Of a stretch of 64,000 nucleotides of DNA, positions 1 through 12,301 are shown in pieces (within the stretch, counting starts at the first letter, position 1; every line of letters begins with the position of its first letter). The stretch is from Moniliella sp. 'wahieum'. Taxonomy: Eukaryota > Basidiomycota > Moniliellomycetes > Moniliellales > Moniliellaceae. Below the pieces are notes generated by a model. That model did not search any database. It was not told the origin of the DNA and was given only the letters and a program-made list of their open reading frames with translations. A program made the translations under genes and the position numbers. The stretch lies in NCBI GenBank assembly GCA_003971905.1, contig RSEE01000096.1, positions 178,570 to 242,569 on the forward strand. The letters run 5' to 3'.

Positions 1-227
1 TTCGTGCCGTACCGAACAGCGAGCTTAGTGGACGAGGTGCACGAGGGACCACCGTCGCCCCCCCGCTCGACCCAGTATAACTAGTGACCTTTCTTTTTCG
101 TCGTGCTCTCGTGGCATGTGATATGTGACAATGGTGTGGGGGGGAAAAATTGAATCGCAAGGGCGCACCTCCTGGAACCTCGCTCGCTCTTTCTCTCAGC
201 ATGGGGGGCTACCATCTTTCTCGGCTG

Positions 228-272
228 GCGCTCGTGCTCGTGCCCGTGCTCGTGCTCGTGCCCGTGCCCATG
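228..272. repeat. CGTGCT/CGTGCC hexamer microsatellite
   Basis: About seven imperfect copies of a 6-bp unit CGTGC(T/C). The period is a multiple of three, so both strands read as dipeptide runs (Ala-Arg or Leu-Val on plus, His-Gly or His-Glu on minus). Those ORFs are by-products of the repeat. Confidence 0.85.
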
Positions 273-390
273 GCCATCGTATACTCTATGCATCATACTT
301 GGGCCTTGGGGCGAGGACACCGCCAACCCCACAGCCTCATATCACGTTATATGTTACCAGCCAAACTATGTATTAAGTCTTGCTCCTGGC

Positions 391-437
391 TCACTAGTCA
401 CTCGCCACTCGTCACTCGCACTAGTCGCTAGTCGCTC
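391..437. repeat. Heptamer tract TCACTAG/TCACTCG
   Basis: Successive 7-bp blocks read TCACTAG, TCACTCG, CCACTCG, TCACTCG and, after a one-base phase slip, CACTAGT, CGCTAGT, CGCTCCG. This is one of many spacer tracts in the window with a 7-bp period and a locally different unit. Confidence 0.75.
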
Positions 438-1401
438 CGGCCCTCGTGAATGCTATCAGCGCCATATAGTCTTCGTCCTGTACTGTCTTGCATATCTCAC
501 CGCGACGCGCGGCGCACTCGACTTCTCGCTTCTGCTTGGAACCGATGTGAGTACTGAGTTGTACTAGTAGTCCACATGACACGTGTGGTACGACGTGCTA
601 GGCGATAACGATCGAGAGTGCGACGGACCAACGCGGGGGAGAAGGTAGACGCCACCCTAAGTTCCTGGAATGGCCTAAGCGGTATATACTGGCATTGCAT
701 TTGCATTCCCAATGGCGCTCAGAGAGCCCAAAAGTGCACGGTGGGCGTTGATCCTGATTGACTAGATCACCTGTATCTAATGTCAGCTGCCGCGCCTGAT
801 CCGTACTCTCCCACGCCGTTGCTGCGTCGCGGTCACCCCGGGCTGGCTGCCTCGGTCGATGAGGAAATTGCACTATATGTTTCCTAAGATCTCAGATCTC
901 AGCCCCTTCCGGAAGCATTTTTGAGCATCTCCGAAACGTACATTCTCGTCCAGAAGGCTGGGGAAGGGACCCCCCGCGTCTCAGCTGGTTACCACTACTT
1001 TGGAAACGCTAAACGCGTCAAGAGCTTGATCCCCTCCTCGCCTCCCCCGCGATTGGAGGCGTCGCTGTGTTACGTAGCTTCGCTTCTCCCTCGCCCAGCC
1101 CGCGTAGCCCCTCGTTGCTCGTCCCTCTCCCTCACAACTAGCCTGACTCGTCTCGGATCCTCCTCCTATCCAATCCAATCCAGTTCAGTCCAGTCTTGTG
1201 CTGTCTGGTCATGCGTGTCAGTTGTACGTATACGTATACATGCAATCCTTGCAACTCTTCTGGACTTTCGGATACACATTGGTGTTGGAAACTCAAGACC
1301 AGGAAACGACTGCACTGAAAGCTGAATGAGAGGGTCGCATAGCACCACGTTTCGCCGATTGAGGAGAACCAAGGGGGTGGGGGATCAAAGCCATTGGAGC
1401 C

Positions 1402-1685
1402 TCAGCAGATAATATGGTCGCCGTTGGTAAAGCAGTGGCCGCCGACGCGCGGGAGGGGCGCGGCACGCGGCGCTCCAGGCGTGGCGGCTGGCACCGCCAT
1501 GGCTACGAGACAGACAAAGTAGAAGGCGAGAACGAGGTGGGAACCGAGAGGCACAAGGTGAGCGAGAGGATGAGGCTAGGAGGGAGGGAGGAGGGAGGCG
1601 AGAACAACGTACCTCGACTGAGCGCCACGGGCGCGGTGAGCCCGAGCAGGAGCAGCAGGAGCATGGTGGACTTGGCGGAGGGCAT
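1402..1685 (-). CDS. Possible small secreted peptide, 57 aa, two exons
   Basis: Exon 1 is 1685-1613. It encodes an N-terminus with a Lys at residue 5, six consecutive Leu and a small-residue stretch ending ALSR near residue 24, a textbook secretion signal. The intron (1612-1503, 110 nt) has a GTACGT donor and a TAG acceptor after a pyrimidine-rich run. Exon 2 (1502-1402) joins in phase and reads an Ala/Pro/Arg-rich segment ending in HCFTNGDHIIC just before TGA. The mature part would be about 33 residues with two Cys, one of them the last residue. I recognise no family. The signal peptide and splice sites are seen directly; that the gene is expressed is inference. It could be a chance ORF, or the first two exons of a longer gene. 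Confidence 0.45.
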
Positions 1686-1953
1686 CGAAGGTAGGTGGTG
1701 GGCGATGGAATGAGAGGAGAGGAAGTGCTGATGGCGGTTGGCCCCTCCGTAACCACCTATCTCCGATAATCGATCAGTACTAAGTCTCCTGAGGCCTGGG
1801 GCTCCAGCAGGCTGAGGTCTGCGCGCTTGGACAGGCCTAGTGGCCCAGGTCTCAAGCCTCACAATAAGCCCTGGAACCCATGACTCAAGCCCCATGTCGC
1901 AGAGCTGGTTCATGATTAAGATTGCATCTTGAACATTGAAGCTGAAGCTGAGG

Positions 1954-1980
1954 GGTGACCGGTGACCGGTGACCGGTGAC
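1954..1980. repeat. Heptamer tract (GGTGACC)x3.9
   Basis: Nearly four perfect tandem copies of GGTGACC at 1954, 1961, 1968 and 1975. The unit is a 3-N-3 palindrome (GGT, one base, ACC). Confidence 0.95.
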
Positions 1981-2444
1981 GCCACAGCCTTGAAACGAGA
2001 AGCCTAAGGCCTAAACAAGGATCTTCGTATCACCTCTTCTCTCAATTACGATGCTCCGTCTCCGAGCGGTCGTACTAACCACGAGCGACACCGTCCAGGA
2101 TAATGGCGAGCAACGCACACCATTGATCATTAACATTAATCATTGCTGAAGATGGAGGCGGTCGGGGGCGGCTGTCTGAAAACACGCCCGCCATATGTCT
2201 CTTCTTTTAACCCCCGCACATTTTTTTGCTCTCTGGACTCTCCCGGTCGGTTGCCTCTGCACCGTCACGGCACAATCACGACTCTCTGCTCTCCTTCCAC
2301 CAAGAGGCCTGGGACCCCAGTAGCCAAGGGACCCACCCATACCGGATGGGGCAAGGGCTTGATGCCGAGGAGCATAACTTTAGCGGGCTCAGTGAGACAG
2401 GCATCTGACACCGGGGGCACTGGCCGAGTAAGACTGCAGTCGAG

Positions 2445-2810
2445 CCGGACTGCCGCCAGGTGCCCTCGATCAGACAGTGAGCTGGTCCCTGCCTCGTCCC
2501 GGTTAGGTAGTCATTCAAGTCATTCTGGAGGCGAGCCGTATTGCTGCCTTGTGCCCTCGGGCTAAGAGTCAACTGGTCCCAGCCTGACCCGTTTGGTTAC
2601 TCAGTACTCACTCTTTACCCGAGCCGCACTGCCGCCTGGAGCACTGGCCGAGCCAGAGCGGAGCCGAGGTGGACTGCTCTTATGTGCCCTCAATCAGACA
2701 CTGAACTGGTCCCAAGTTCGCCCGCCTAGGCAGTGTGTGGATAAGCGCTAAGCCTTGGCTGCCGCCAGGTGCTCTTGATCCGAGACAGAAGTGGACCCTA
2801 GTAGCTAAAG
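2445..2810. repeat. Diverged tandem copies of a GTGCCCTCGATCAGACA-type segment
   Basis: Related segments begin near 2458, 2549, 2689 and 2768. Each carries a version of the same order: GTGCCCTC(G/A)ATCAGACA, then (C/G)TGGTCCC, often preceded by CTGCCGCC(A/T)GG. Spacing is irregular (about 80-140 bp) and identity is moderate, so this looks like an old decayed tandem array. No reading frame is conserved among copies. Confidence 0.6.
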
Positions 2811-3268
2811 GGGAAGGGGTCAAACTGTTGACGCGGTTCGAAATAGTTGTTGTACCCAGGTGAGATGCGACTGAGGGCTCCTCTCTCCCAGCCTTTTGGA
2901 CAAGACCGTACGCTTATACGCTGCTCGCAAATGCCGACGGAAGGGAATGAACTGCAAAATGAGCCCCGATGGCGGGGAAGGGCGATCAAACTCGTGCCAC
3001 GTTTCGACATATAGTTGTCGAAATTGGCTTTGAAGCGGGAGATCGCCTCGCCTAGCCTTCAGAACGCAATCGCACATTTCGGCTGCTCCAAAATGCTTCC
3101 GGATGAGTTGGAACCACACACGGGGCACGGGTAGCGGGGAATGGGGTCAAACTCTCATACACTTGACGCTTTGTGAGTTTTTGTAAGCGGCTGAGTCGCG
3201 GGGGATCGCCTCATCTCCTAACCTTTAAGATACGAATGCATTCTTAGGCTGCTCAAAAATGCCGCCGG
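2811..3268. repeat. Three diverged ~130-bp direct repeats spaced ~163 bp
   Basis: Copies lie at about 2811-2940, 2974-3102 and 3137-3268. Each opens with GGGAA(T/G)GGG followed by TCAAACT, has a GATCGCCTC/CCTAGCCTT-like middle (weakest in copy 1), and closes with a GCTGCTC-AAATGC-CGG block. Start-to-start spacing is 163 bp twice. The copies are not protein-coding in a shared frame. Confidence 0.65.
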
Positions 3269-5852
3269 CTATGGGCACGGACCTGCATCGGCCTTCGTGG
3301 GCCTGCATCGGCCCTCCGATCTGGAACCTCAGATTCACAGTGGCAATAATGCCGGCGGCATAGGTTGATCTCGAATATATCTCGTACGGGGGCTGCGGCG
3401 GACCCGAGATGGTCCGATCCAAGCTATGCCCCGCCTGCTCCGCACATGCCCTGTAGAGCGTGCTCCGCAGGCCAACCAAGTGTGATGCATGAGGAAGCTT
3501 GAAGATGGTTGGCTAAATTAGGTACCGTGGCCCGAAGAGCCACGCATCCGCGCGAAGACAATAGACCCCCCCGCCCAAGTCCAAGTCGGTTGACCTCAAT
3601 AAGGCCACCGCGCTTCCACAGTGCCGTTGCGACTGTCGCCCCGTCCCCATTTCCTTGTCCTTTCTCTGTCGCCCCGTCCCCGTTTCCTGTTCCTTTCTTG
3701 GTCGCGCCTGCGGCGACCAACCACCCTTTTGACGTGTCTTCCCTTCTACACCCCCTCTTGTATCCGTTTTCCCTTTCTTTTGATCTTTCCTGTACCCCTG
3801 GTTGATGGGGGTACTTTCCCCCACATTCCAATCTCGTGATCCTCCGTCTACCCTCTCGCCCACCCTGTCCGACTCATTCCAGCCAATTGATCCAGTACAG
3901 GCAGTCTCCTCTTTGTTAGCTCCCGACTCCTCTTCCGATCTCGGCTTCGAGCGCTCTATCAGTCCAGTCCGCGAGCCCTCGTTCGGCCGCGCCGATTTCC
4001 AGCTTCTATCCCGTCGCAGTTAAGGCAATGTTTGACCGCCGCTGCCTCCTCCCGTCCCTAAGTCCCGGAGGCTTCAGACACGTTACTACGCCCAAGCCGG
4101 TGCAGACGCAGTCTTGCCACAAGTACAGGGCGCCCCACCGAAGGCCCTCCTCGTCCTTAGCTCCGCTCAGATCCACCAACTAGCCCAACTAAGCCCGAAA
4201 CTACCGTGAGTCAACCTACCGTCTCCTAAGAGGTCGTACCCCAAAAACCACGGGCGAGCCCCTGGCGGGGCCGGCCCCGTGAAAATATCGATGCTCGGCG
4301 ATGCGATCATGATCTCATACCAGCATAATAGAAACGTTGTTCTGAGAAGCACCACCGTGTGGCTCATCCCACCGGATGAGGTCGGTATTGAGACGTTGGG
4401 GTGCGTTGGAGCTGGCGTTGGACCTTTTGGACGATATTTTACGTTTACTAGTTGACCGCTGTCATCAGTGTGCAATAGCGAAGTCCCAGTCGCATCGAGG
4501 AGGCTGATCACATTGTGCTGATCACATCAGTCACTAGTCTAGTCACAGCAGCCACAGCAACAGAGATCTGAGACCAGAAAGCTGAGACGAGTCGATGAGC
4601 GCTCAGCCTGAGCGCTGAGGCTGAGCGCTGTCCTCATAGTTGCAGCGTTGAGATTAGCTCTGAGGGACTGACATTTGCGGTCTGCGGTCTCTATGTGGTC
4701 AATAAGGTCTGAGGCACAATGATCGATGAGCCACCAGAAGGCGGATGAGTGTGTCTATCAGGGCTGTGAGATCTGAGAGAATACTGGGCAATGCAATGCA
4801 CGGGATAACAGTAGGGGCATGGGTATCGTGACTGTTGTTTGTGTATGAATGGGCTGTGTTCATTTCGATGTCCACCGCAGTAAAGCTACAAATATTTCCA
4901 ACAGCGGCTGCGGGAGGGTTGAACGTTAAGCGGCTGAGCGCTGAGCGACTGAGCCTCAACTCTCTGACAACGCTGAGTCACCGATCACCGTTCACGAAGA
5001 GGATCCACATGGGACATGTAAGCCGCCTAAGCAGTAATACGAAAAGCTGTGAGGCTTACTGCCGCCGGTGTGGGACAATCTTCTAATAGTCGGTACCAAA
5101 AAAACGCCCCCCCACATTCGCCAGCTGGAGGATAATAAGATCGAAATAAGAAGGCTTATGAAACCCTTTCGAAGTATATGTGGACTTAGCACGTAGCTTA
5201 GCGTTACCTCCATCACTCGCATCACGCCTCCCCGACCAACCGCGTGAACAGAACAGCTCGCCAGCGCATCATCTGACCACCCCTTTGTCACCACCACCAC
5301 CATCACCCCCGCTGCGCCCGCCTATCTGCCATCAACTCCGCCGCCATCCCTTTTCTGCCGCTTCTGCAGACTCGCGTCTTCATCCTCCCTCTCCGTGGGC
5401 CCTTCTTTCCTTTCCACACCCTTCCCTCGCACCATCCCTGTCTCACAGCGCCTTTGAATCCTTTGTCTGTCTGCTGTGTGCGCAAAAGCCCGCATTCTAC
5501 TTTTTCATGCGGGACTGCCAACCTATATAACAAGCGCGTCGGCCCCTGATCAGTGCCTCGGGAACCCTCGGGCCCGAGAGTCATGCCGAACTAAAGAAAC
5601 ACATGAGCGGTTGGACTCTTCCCGTGGGTATCTACATCTCGGGACCCAATGGGGAGAGCATCATCTTCAGAGGCTATGTTCTGCCTTGGATCGCCAAATG
5701 GCAATCAAGAACGCAGCACATTTTCAACACCCTTGCTGCGAGCCCTGCGTCCTTGGCATAACAAATCCGCTTCAACCAACACCTCACCCAAGCCACACGA
5801 GGACCGGCCCCACACTGGTCTCTCTCGCATATCACACCATCGACCTCGAGTC
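3269..5852. other. Long spacer without recognisable gene
   Basis: No ORF with a recognisable domain. Pyrimidine-rich stretches occur at 3620-3800 and 5210-5460; the latter could be upstream sequence of the next gene. GAGCGCT/CTGAG-rich inverted motifs cluster near 4590-4630 and 4930-4980. A 114-codon minus ORF (4511-4167) has no support beyond length. Confidence 0.5.
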
Positions 5853-8800
5853 ATGATGACAAATGGCAATTCAACGCCCGCCCCCTTCGAACATCATTGT
5901 ACAATTTCTTCTCATCCAAGAAACGTTCTCAGTCCAAGGGAAGAACCCATCCCTCGCCTACCAAGATAAGCCCTCCTTCCGAAGGCAAATATTATCCGGG
6001 GAATCTTTTGCCCGTATCGGGTGCCAGCACTGGTTCGCCGGCTACTACCTCTTCGGGCGTCCCTCCTCTTATCCTACCACCGAAGAGTCGACCAGCCTCT
6101 TCCTCCCTTGTTCCACGAGTCCCACCGTTTCCCATGTACGTTCAACCGACTCGGACGGAGAAAGCGCTGAGCGTTACAGCTCCCAAGCCGCGCTACTCTC
6201 CACTCCTGTCTGCGACAGCAGACCGGAAGTAAGGGAGGGCGCGATTCATCCATCTTACCTGTTGCCCCCGATTCTGCCATGGTTGAGTCTTCCCGATCGA
6301 ACCTCGCCGGACACTGGGTCGCATATCAACCTGTCTTCCCTCAGTTTGTCATCCTCATTGGAGTCCCTTGCGCAAAACCCCACAGGGTACATGTCGCAAC
6401 ATGATGAGTACTCTGGTGTGCGTGAGGATAGACTGTACCCACCACTGTCCATCCCACCTCCACTTGGAATTGTTTCCCCGTCACGGCCAAGGGAGACGAT
6501 GGATGCGAAACGGAATCCCCTGTGGCTGGTCCGAGCAGACGCATTGTAAGCAGTTACAGTAAAGCGAAAGCACTCACTTCATCAGCGGAAACGTCTGTTA
6601 GTATTCAGCATAACACGTCTACTGCCACCGTACCGGCTCATCCGCAAGCGACGGCTAAGAATGTCCCAAGTGGCGCATATAAAGGGCTCCTCTCTTTCTG
6701 CGGTGAGACCAGTACTTGATTCTGGCTGCGAAAATGTTCCGTTACTCTCGTCTGATACTACGACAGAAGTGCGTAAGAGAGAGAAGTACAACGGCGACGT
6801 CGTTCCATCTTCCGCGCCGCGCCGACGTGTGTTGGGTCCACGAGTAAGCCCTGCACCTTTGGGGGGGGTTCCGGCAACGGAGGAAATTGGATCTTCACCT
6901 CAACTACCCTCATTGCTAGACAAGTTGCGTTTCAACAAGATGACCGAAGAAGCGGTGGTCGGAGCTCCTTCATTCTCCACTCCGGAGCGCGCTCAATTGA
7001 TAAAGAAACCAGCCCTTTCGATCGACCCCCTCTCTATGCCCAGCCAGAAAAATGCACTTCCAGCCAAGGCGTGGAATACTTTTGAGATGGCCTTGTTCAA
7101 ATTTCGTACGACTGCAAATCAGCACAATGTGTTGGATCGTGGCAAGCTTCTGCGTCTGGTGATTCAACCTTTTTTGACGATGGAACAAGTCCACCCCTTG
7201 GTTCGCTCTGACGCACCCCTGACACTGGGCACGTGCACGTATTGGCCAGACCCAACGTCTGAACGGTTTTCTTCGGCGTCAGCCCGTCGAGCATTGCTGT
7301 TTGAATGGATCAAAGAGCTGTTAGGGGCGATCAAAACAGCCAAAAACTCCTCTGATCGCCATGCCATCTTAGACACCTTGGCTATGCTACTCGAGACGAG
7401 AAATTTGAGCGCCCCCATGTTGGATTCACACGCGACGCACGATACGGAAAGGGAAACGTACAATGACATGATCCACAAGTGCCTCTTTTTTGCCATCGGC
7501 GATCTCAACAACAAAGGTCTACCAGAACAATCTCTCATCTTTGCTGGTCGCCTCTTGGCCCTGTGCTTTTTCCGCATCCTGGTGTGGGAGGAAAGCTGCT
7601 AGCAGCTCTGCCGATCAAAAACCTACGCTTGAGCTCGTTGCCAGGGAGGCCCGATGGAACGAGATGGTTCCCGTCAAAGGGGGTTGGGACTCGTACCTGG
7701 CATGTTTTCCTGACCATCTACAAGGGCTATGTTGCCGTGATCCCAGATCCTACCTCGAAGCGCTGACCTCCTACAAGTGTCCCGATGCTCAATTTTCGAC
7801 TTCCAACACGTCAACTTACCTAGTCGAACACAAAGGCGAACAAATCAAGATGGGCGGATACTGGCTTCGTCGCTGGCAAAGCGACGATTCTGAGGTGGTC
7901 TTTTCCTTCTACACTAACTTCCACCGTAATTTGGACCATCTTATCCATGTCAGTCTTCCACCCCATGCCCACCACCTCTTCTTTGGAGCACCAGGCTACG
8001 CCCGTTGCTGGTTTGATCCAGAGCAAGTGTTTATCTTTGGTGCATCGTTCCCTCAAGTCAATCACAGCCCAGTACCGGTCCGCTCCCTTGTACGTCTCTC
8101 ACCTTCTCCTTCTCCTCCCGCATCCATCTTGTTGAAGCACATGTCTATAACTCTGTTTGTCACTGTTACCGTCCAAACAGTTCTCCCGGAGTGGGCGCCA
8201 ACGTTCTACTGGACAGCCTAACGGACAAACCCGCCGAGCTCCATACAGCCACGGTGCATTGCACTTCGGCCGTGGTAAACTGTGCTACTTACGGGAGGTG
8301 TTTGCCCTACATCGCCCCCCTTATTTGCACTAGTATCCAGGTGCATCTAGTCTGTCTTATCAAGCGCACCTCTCTCTATGATGTGCAAGGTATCTTCTGC
8401 ATGTGGGACTGGGTCGATATGTTGTTGGAACGGATGGAAGAAGCAGGTCTGGAGATTGCTCAAGTCATTGACCTTGAGTTCCTGGTGGACGTTGTGCATA
8501 AGATCTTGTCGGAAGCAGACCACACGATCGCATTGATGCGGACGATTGCGTTTTGCTACTCTCACTTTGGTCTTCTCACGTCAAGTGTGGCACTTCGTCG
8601 GGCATTGGTAGAGGACACCTTGCTCAACTCGGAGATCTTTGTCAAACTCTTTCTCTCTTGGTCCTTCAGCCTGCGCATGTACTTTTTCAACACCCTTGTT
8701 TTCCGTCTCGGCCACCTCTCCGACTTTTCAGCCCCACCAGAGGACGAGAACAATGAGTCGGCGCACCGGATTGCCAACCTGTTCAGCAGCGTCTTGGCCG

Positions 8801-9845
8801 TGTTCGAAGCGAGTACTCCCGCTTCCTGTCCGATCCGAACCAGGCTTACCGCAAAGATTCATCTCTGCCTTCTGCATCGCCTTTCTCTGGCATGAACACC
8901 ACTGCACATCCAACCCAGGCTTCACCAGAGAGGAAGAGGGAAGCACTGCCGTACATTTCTATCTCGCACAATTCGCTCCTGCATCCATTCTCTCCTTCCT
9001 CGTCTTCTTTCTCTCTTCGGTCTCTGTCAAAGGAGAACATGATTCCCACTTCGCAAGCACCGGTCAAAACTACAGATTTGTCCTCCCCATCTTCCACTTT
9101 ACCTTTGATTTCTTTGCCCAAACGAAGGCGTTTCCGGCTGGGGAAAAGGAAGGAAAGAAGTCTGGAGGCCTTCGTTAAAAATGAGAAGTCTCTTCATGAC
9201 ACAATTTTGCATCAATTCGAGTCGAAGGACGCTTCACCACAGTGGAGTCCTCCTCCCCCACTTCCAAAGGCCAATTCTACGCCTACGCAGCTCCTTGAGC
9301 CTGATGCCGCGTTCGATCCGCAATCCACTGTTCATCTTAAACCCACCGTTGTGGAGGGTGGAGAGGGATCCACTTCTTCTCCGGGCACATCATCAGTGGG
9401 TTGGCAATTCCGTACCCCATCTTCTGCAAGCACCGAGATGGTCCATCGCACCATCAGCCTTGCTCCCGGCTCTAGGGGGGACCCTCCAGCACTCAAGTTG
9501 CCCCACCTCGGCGGAGGAAACGTCTAACGCACCTTTCCATTGCTCGTTACGAGTCTTTGTGATCCAAAGCATGCGCGAATACGAGCAAATCGTCCAGGTA
9601 CGTTTTTCCCTGCTCCTTATTTGTCAAGATGATTATTCTGTCTGACCTGTTTCACCCCTATTATACAGGATCACGACAACTCCACTCACCCTCTCGGTCA
9701 TCATACAGACGTGCCCCATCTGTCTGTGGCTTGGCCAGCGGTGTGGCAAATGGAGAACGGGTTGGGCCAGGAAACTCTTCTACTGTATTTGCTCCGTATC
9801 CAACAAACAAGTTCTCCTTCACGATGCACTAAATGCACTCACTGA
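5853..9845 (+). CDS. DUF1765-like fungal protein, multi-exon, frameshifted
   Basis: A large fungal protein of unknown function. The suggested start is ATG 5853; a one-base slip then leads into YNFFSSKKRSQ and a long Ser/Pro-rich N-terminus. Proposed introns are 6229-6344, 6703-6766, 8090-8180 and 9598-9668, all GT-AG and about 60-120 nt. The folded part begins near 7060 (WNTFEMALFKFR) and runs through LLALCFFR, a PGVGGKLL-type segment, WDSYLACFPDHL, and a helical block containing LMRTIAFCYSHFGLL and YFFNTLVFRLGHL. The last two resemble, from memory, the conserved core of DUF1765. The C-terminus is Ser/Pro-rich, then MREYEQIVQ and a short last exon ending at TGA 9845. At least five one-base slips are needed (about 5890, 6515, 7585, 7615 and 8815). 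Family assignment is moderate; the biochemical role is unknown. Confidence 0.6.
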
Positions 9846-10076
9846 CGATGAACAGCATTTTGTTCTCTTCTTTATCTTTTGCAATATCGCCCACTTTTCT
9901 TGGCTCCTCTCCTTTTGCTGGCAAAGCAAAGCGCCAATAGATTATCCATTAACAGTCGTGTGCGTGGCAGAGATCTTGGGTGCCATAGCAGACACAGGGC
10001 CGGTAATATAGAGCCGCAGAGGCTGAGCCTCTCTGCCCCTCTGCATGGCGTAGCAAAGGGCGCGGGCAGTGGCATC

Positions 10077-10104
10077 ACTCAGTACTCAGTACCCAGTACT
10101 CACT
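10077..10104. repeat. Heptamer tract ACTCAGT
   Basis: Four 7-bp blocks: ACTCAGT, ACTCAGT, ACCCAGT, ACTCACT. The unit is a 3-N-3 palindrome. It lies between the convergent 3' ends of the DUF1765-like and Sec14-like genes. Confidence 0.9.
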
Positions 10105-10149
10105 AGAGATCGAGGCGTAACTTGGAAGCGACCTTGCCGGTCAACTTTT

Positions 10150-12301
10150 TTAGGTGGGGATGCCGACGACGATGAATGGGTTGAGCGAGGACTTGGAGTC
10201 GGACGAGTCGTGGAACTGGGACATGCTGCTGTGGTGATGCGATGGGGTAGCACTCGGGTCAGGAGAATCATTGGACCGGCTCAGACTGCTGGTATCTTGG
10301 GACGGACGGGTACTGCTATCGGCCTCGGCCTTGGGTTCGCTTTCATGCACCACCACCTTTGGCGTAGAAGGCGGATCGACGGTAAATGCTGTCGCACCTT
10401 TCTCGCCGGCGGAGGCGCCGTGCTGAACTCGGACGCGGCGGAGAGGAAGGTATCGTACGAGCGGTTGGGCGAGTCCGAGTTGACCCGTACAAAGTATGCA
10501 GACCTTCACTATCCTTAGGTGGCCCCTTGGTCTTGGCCCGAGCATAGGCGGCCCCAGTGGCAGCAGCACCGCCTGCGGCTGCCTCGGATTTAGCACGCGA
10601 GTGCTTGGGTTTGGAAGACGGAGGTGCAGTCGTCTGTACGCCTTCTACTTCAGCTGCGACGTTTTCCGAGCCATACAGCGCCACCCAATCTTGTGCCACG
10701 AGGGCCTTGCGCGTGCGCTCCTCCGCTTGCGAGACGGAGAGGTTGCCTTGTTCCACATCCTGGATTTCACGCAGATGGTAGGCACCGCATAGCCGCGACC
10801 AATAACGTGCCGCCAAGTTGTTCCTCCGTTGATCGGCTCGTAGTACCATGTGACACGCCCGTTGCGGTTCAAAACGTGCGAACGGTCAAACAGCGTCGAG
10901 CCACGGACATAAGGTTCCAATTCCAAGTGGGCCACCGAATCTTTTTGGCCAACAAGCGACGTTGCTCAGCCACCTTCTTGTCCCCGCTCTTGGCCCATGT
11001 TTGGCTCGCCTTCTCCAGCTCCAACCACAGATCGTCCCGCTTCTTCAACCGTTCGTCCCGCTCCGCCGTATCCTTCAGCAAGGCATTGTCGTCCTTGTGT
11101 GATTGCGGATAGTGGTACTCGTACTTGGAGGTTCCCTCAAAGCACTTTGGTACCCGAATCGCAGGCAAGTTGGGCATGGCATCGTCAATGCGCTTGATAA
11201 ACTGCACTTTGGCCCGCACCACCGGGTCCAACATGGGCGCCAACGTTTTCCAAATCCCGTTAAAGATCCAGGGCGCATGGAAAACATAAACCTTGCCCAA
11301 GCACTCAGGGTAGTACTTCTCCAGTGCACCCACCACATACATGAGCGTGTGCCAGTCCATATTCCTGTTTTTTGTTTGTGTTTTGTTGTTGTTTGATTGA
11401 GCAAACCGGTCAGTAATCCAAGGCAGCACCACAACAGGAACAGGGACGCACTTAAGCCCAAACCCGTCTAGGTTAAACACGAGGGACACGGTGCCGGCTG
11501 GGGCTGCATCAGGTAGCGGTAGGTCTCCATGGCGTAGAGTACAAAGCGCTCCATCGAAGCGTCGGCTGACCGTTGGTAAGGTGCAGGCGAACGGTAATGT
11601 AAATCATCAGCTCCTCCTTCTGAGTCCCACCATAAGCAAACACTTTGCCCGAGGTTTGCTGGTCAATCAAGTGGGGGATGGACGCGTTGCCCTCATCACC
11701 GGCAAGGATCAAAGACTGCGGCGAGGAGGGGAATAAGATGTCAGCGATGGCTCACACAGAGAGACTGAGTGACAAATGGGGAGGGTGGGGGGGGGGGACG
11801 TACTTCGAGATCGTTGTCCATGCGCCACTTGAGTGCCGCCGCAAACATGCCGAGCGCTCGGCCCAGGTTCCATTTGCGCGCCCGGAGAAGCGGCAAAACA
11901 CACTGTCAGCCGTTTCAAACTTGGCCATGTCCCACAAGCCGCGTTGAATGGCCGTTCCAGAGTAAGCCGTGAGCAGCTCGTTGATGACGGCCGTCGGCCT
12001 TGGTCAGTTCCCGTCCCGGCCGTCGCGGTCGGTAGAAGAACGCGGTGGCTTGGTCTGCGGGCTGGTGGGGGACCCCGGGGACGCGTCGGGACCAGTCCCG
12101 TTCTGGATCCAGTCGAACCACTCGGACCAGAACTCACGCAGCATCTTCTCCTGGCTCTCATCCAGGTTGCCTGACCGGCCACACAGAAGGGTTAACAGCG
12201 GGCCACGGAGGCAAGAGGGAAGAGGCGCAGGGCAACGTACCAGGATGGCCGGACGGCAGGGGGTCAATCAGGTTGGGAACCTCCTTGAAAGGCGGCGGCA
12301 T
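10150..12301 (-). CDS. Sec14-like CRAL-TRIO phospholipid-transfer protein (copy 1)
   Basis: Cytosolic lipid-transfer or lipid-sensing protein of the Sec14 superfamily. Exons: 12301-12241, 12170-11804, 11715-11452 and 11364-10150; introns of 70, 88 and 87 nt have GTACGT or GTGCGT donors and CAG acceptors. Exon 1 has PPPFKEVPNLIDPLPSGHPG, and exon 2 continues NLDESQEKMLREFW, the usual lead-in to a CRAL-TRIO N-domain with ARKWNLGRAL. The lipid-binding domain shows IDQQTSGKVFAYGG, YITVRLHLTNGQPT, LVFNLDGFGLKNMDW, then YYPECLGKVYVFHAPWIF and LDPVVRAKVQFI. The tail is Ser/Pro-rich and ends PFIVVGIPT. Several slips occur (about 12010, 11550, 11500, 10940, 10830 and 10450). A paralogue of the same layout lies at 29.5-31.5 kb. 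The ligand cannot be told from sequence. Confidence 0.82.

Larger units (their letters stand above)
1..1401. other. Spacer without recognisable gene
   Basis: No ORF here has a recognisable domain, a convincing signal peptide or paired splice sites. The stretch holds a hexamer microsatellite near 228-272 and a 7-bp periodic tract near 391-437, plus a short AGATCTCAG duplication near 890. It may contain the downstream region of the small minus-strand gene that follows. Confidence 0.6.

Noticed and set aside
4167-4511. 114-codon minus-strand ORF
   Set aside because: No domain, no signal peptide, no splice pairing, and it lies in a repeat-rich spacer.
6546-6608. Alternative intron in the DUF1765-like gene
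   Set aside because: It gives an open frame, but the product is less natural than the Ser/Thr-rich reading through 6550-6702 joined by the 6703-6766 intron.
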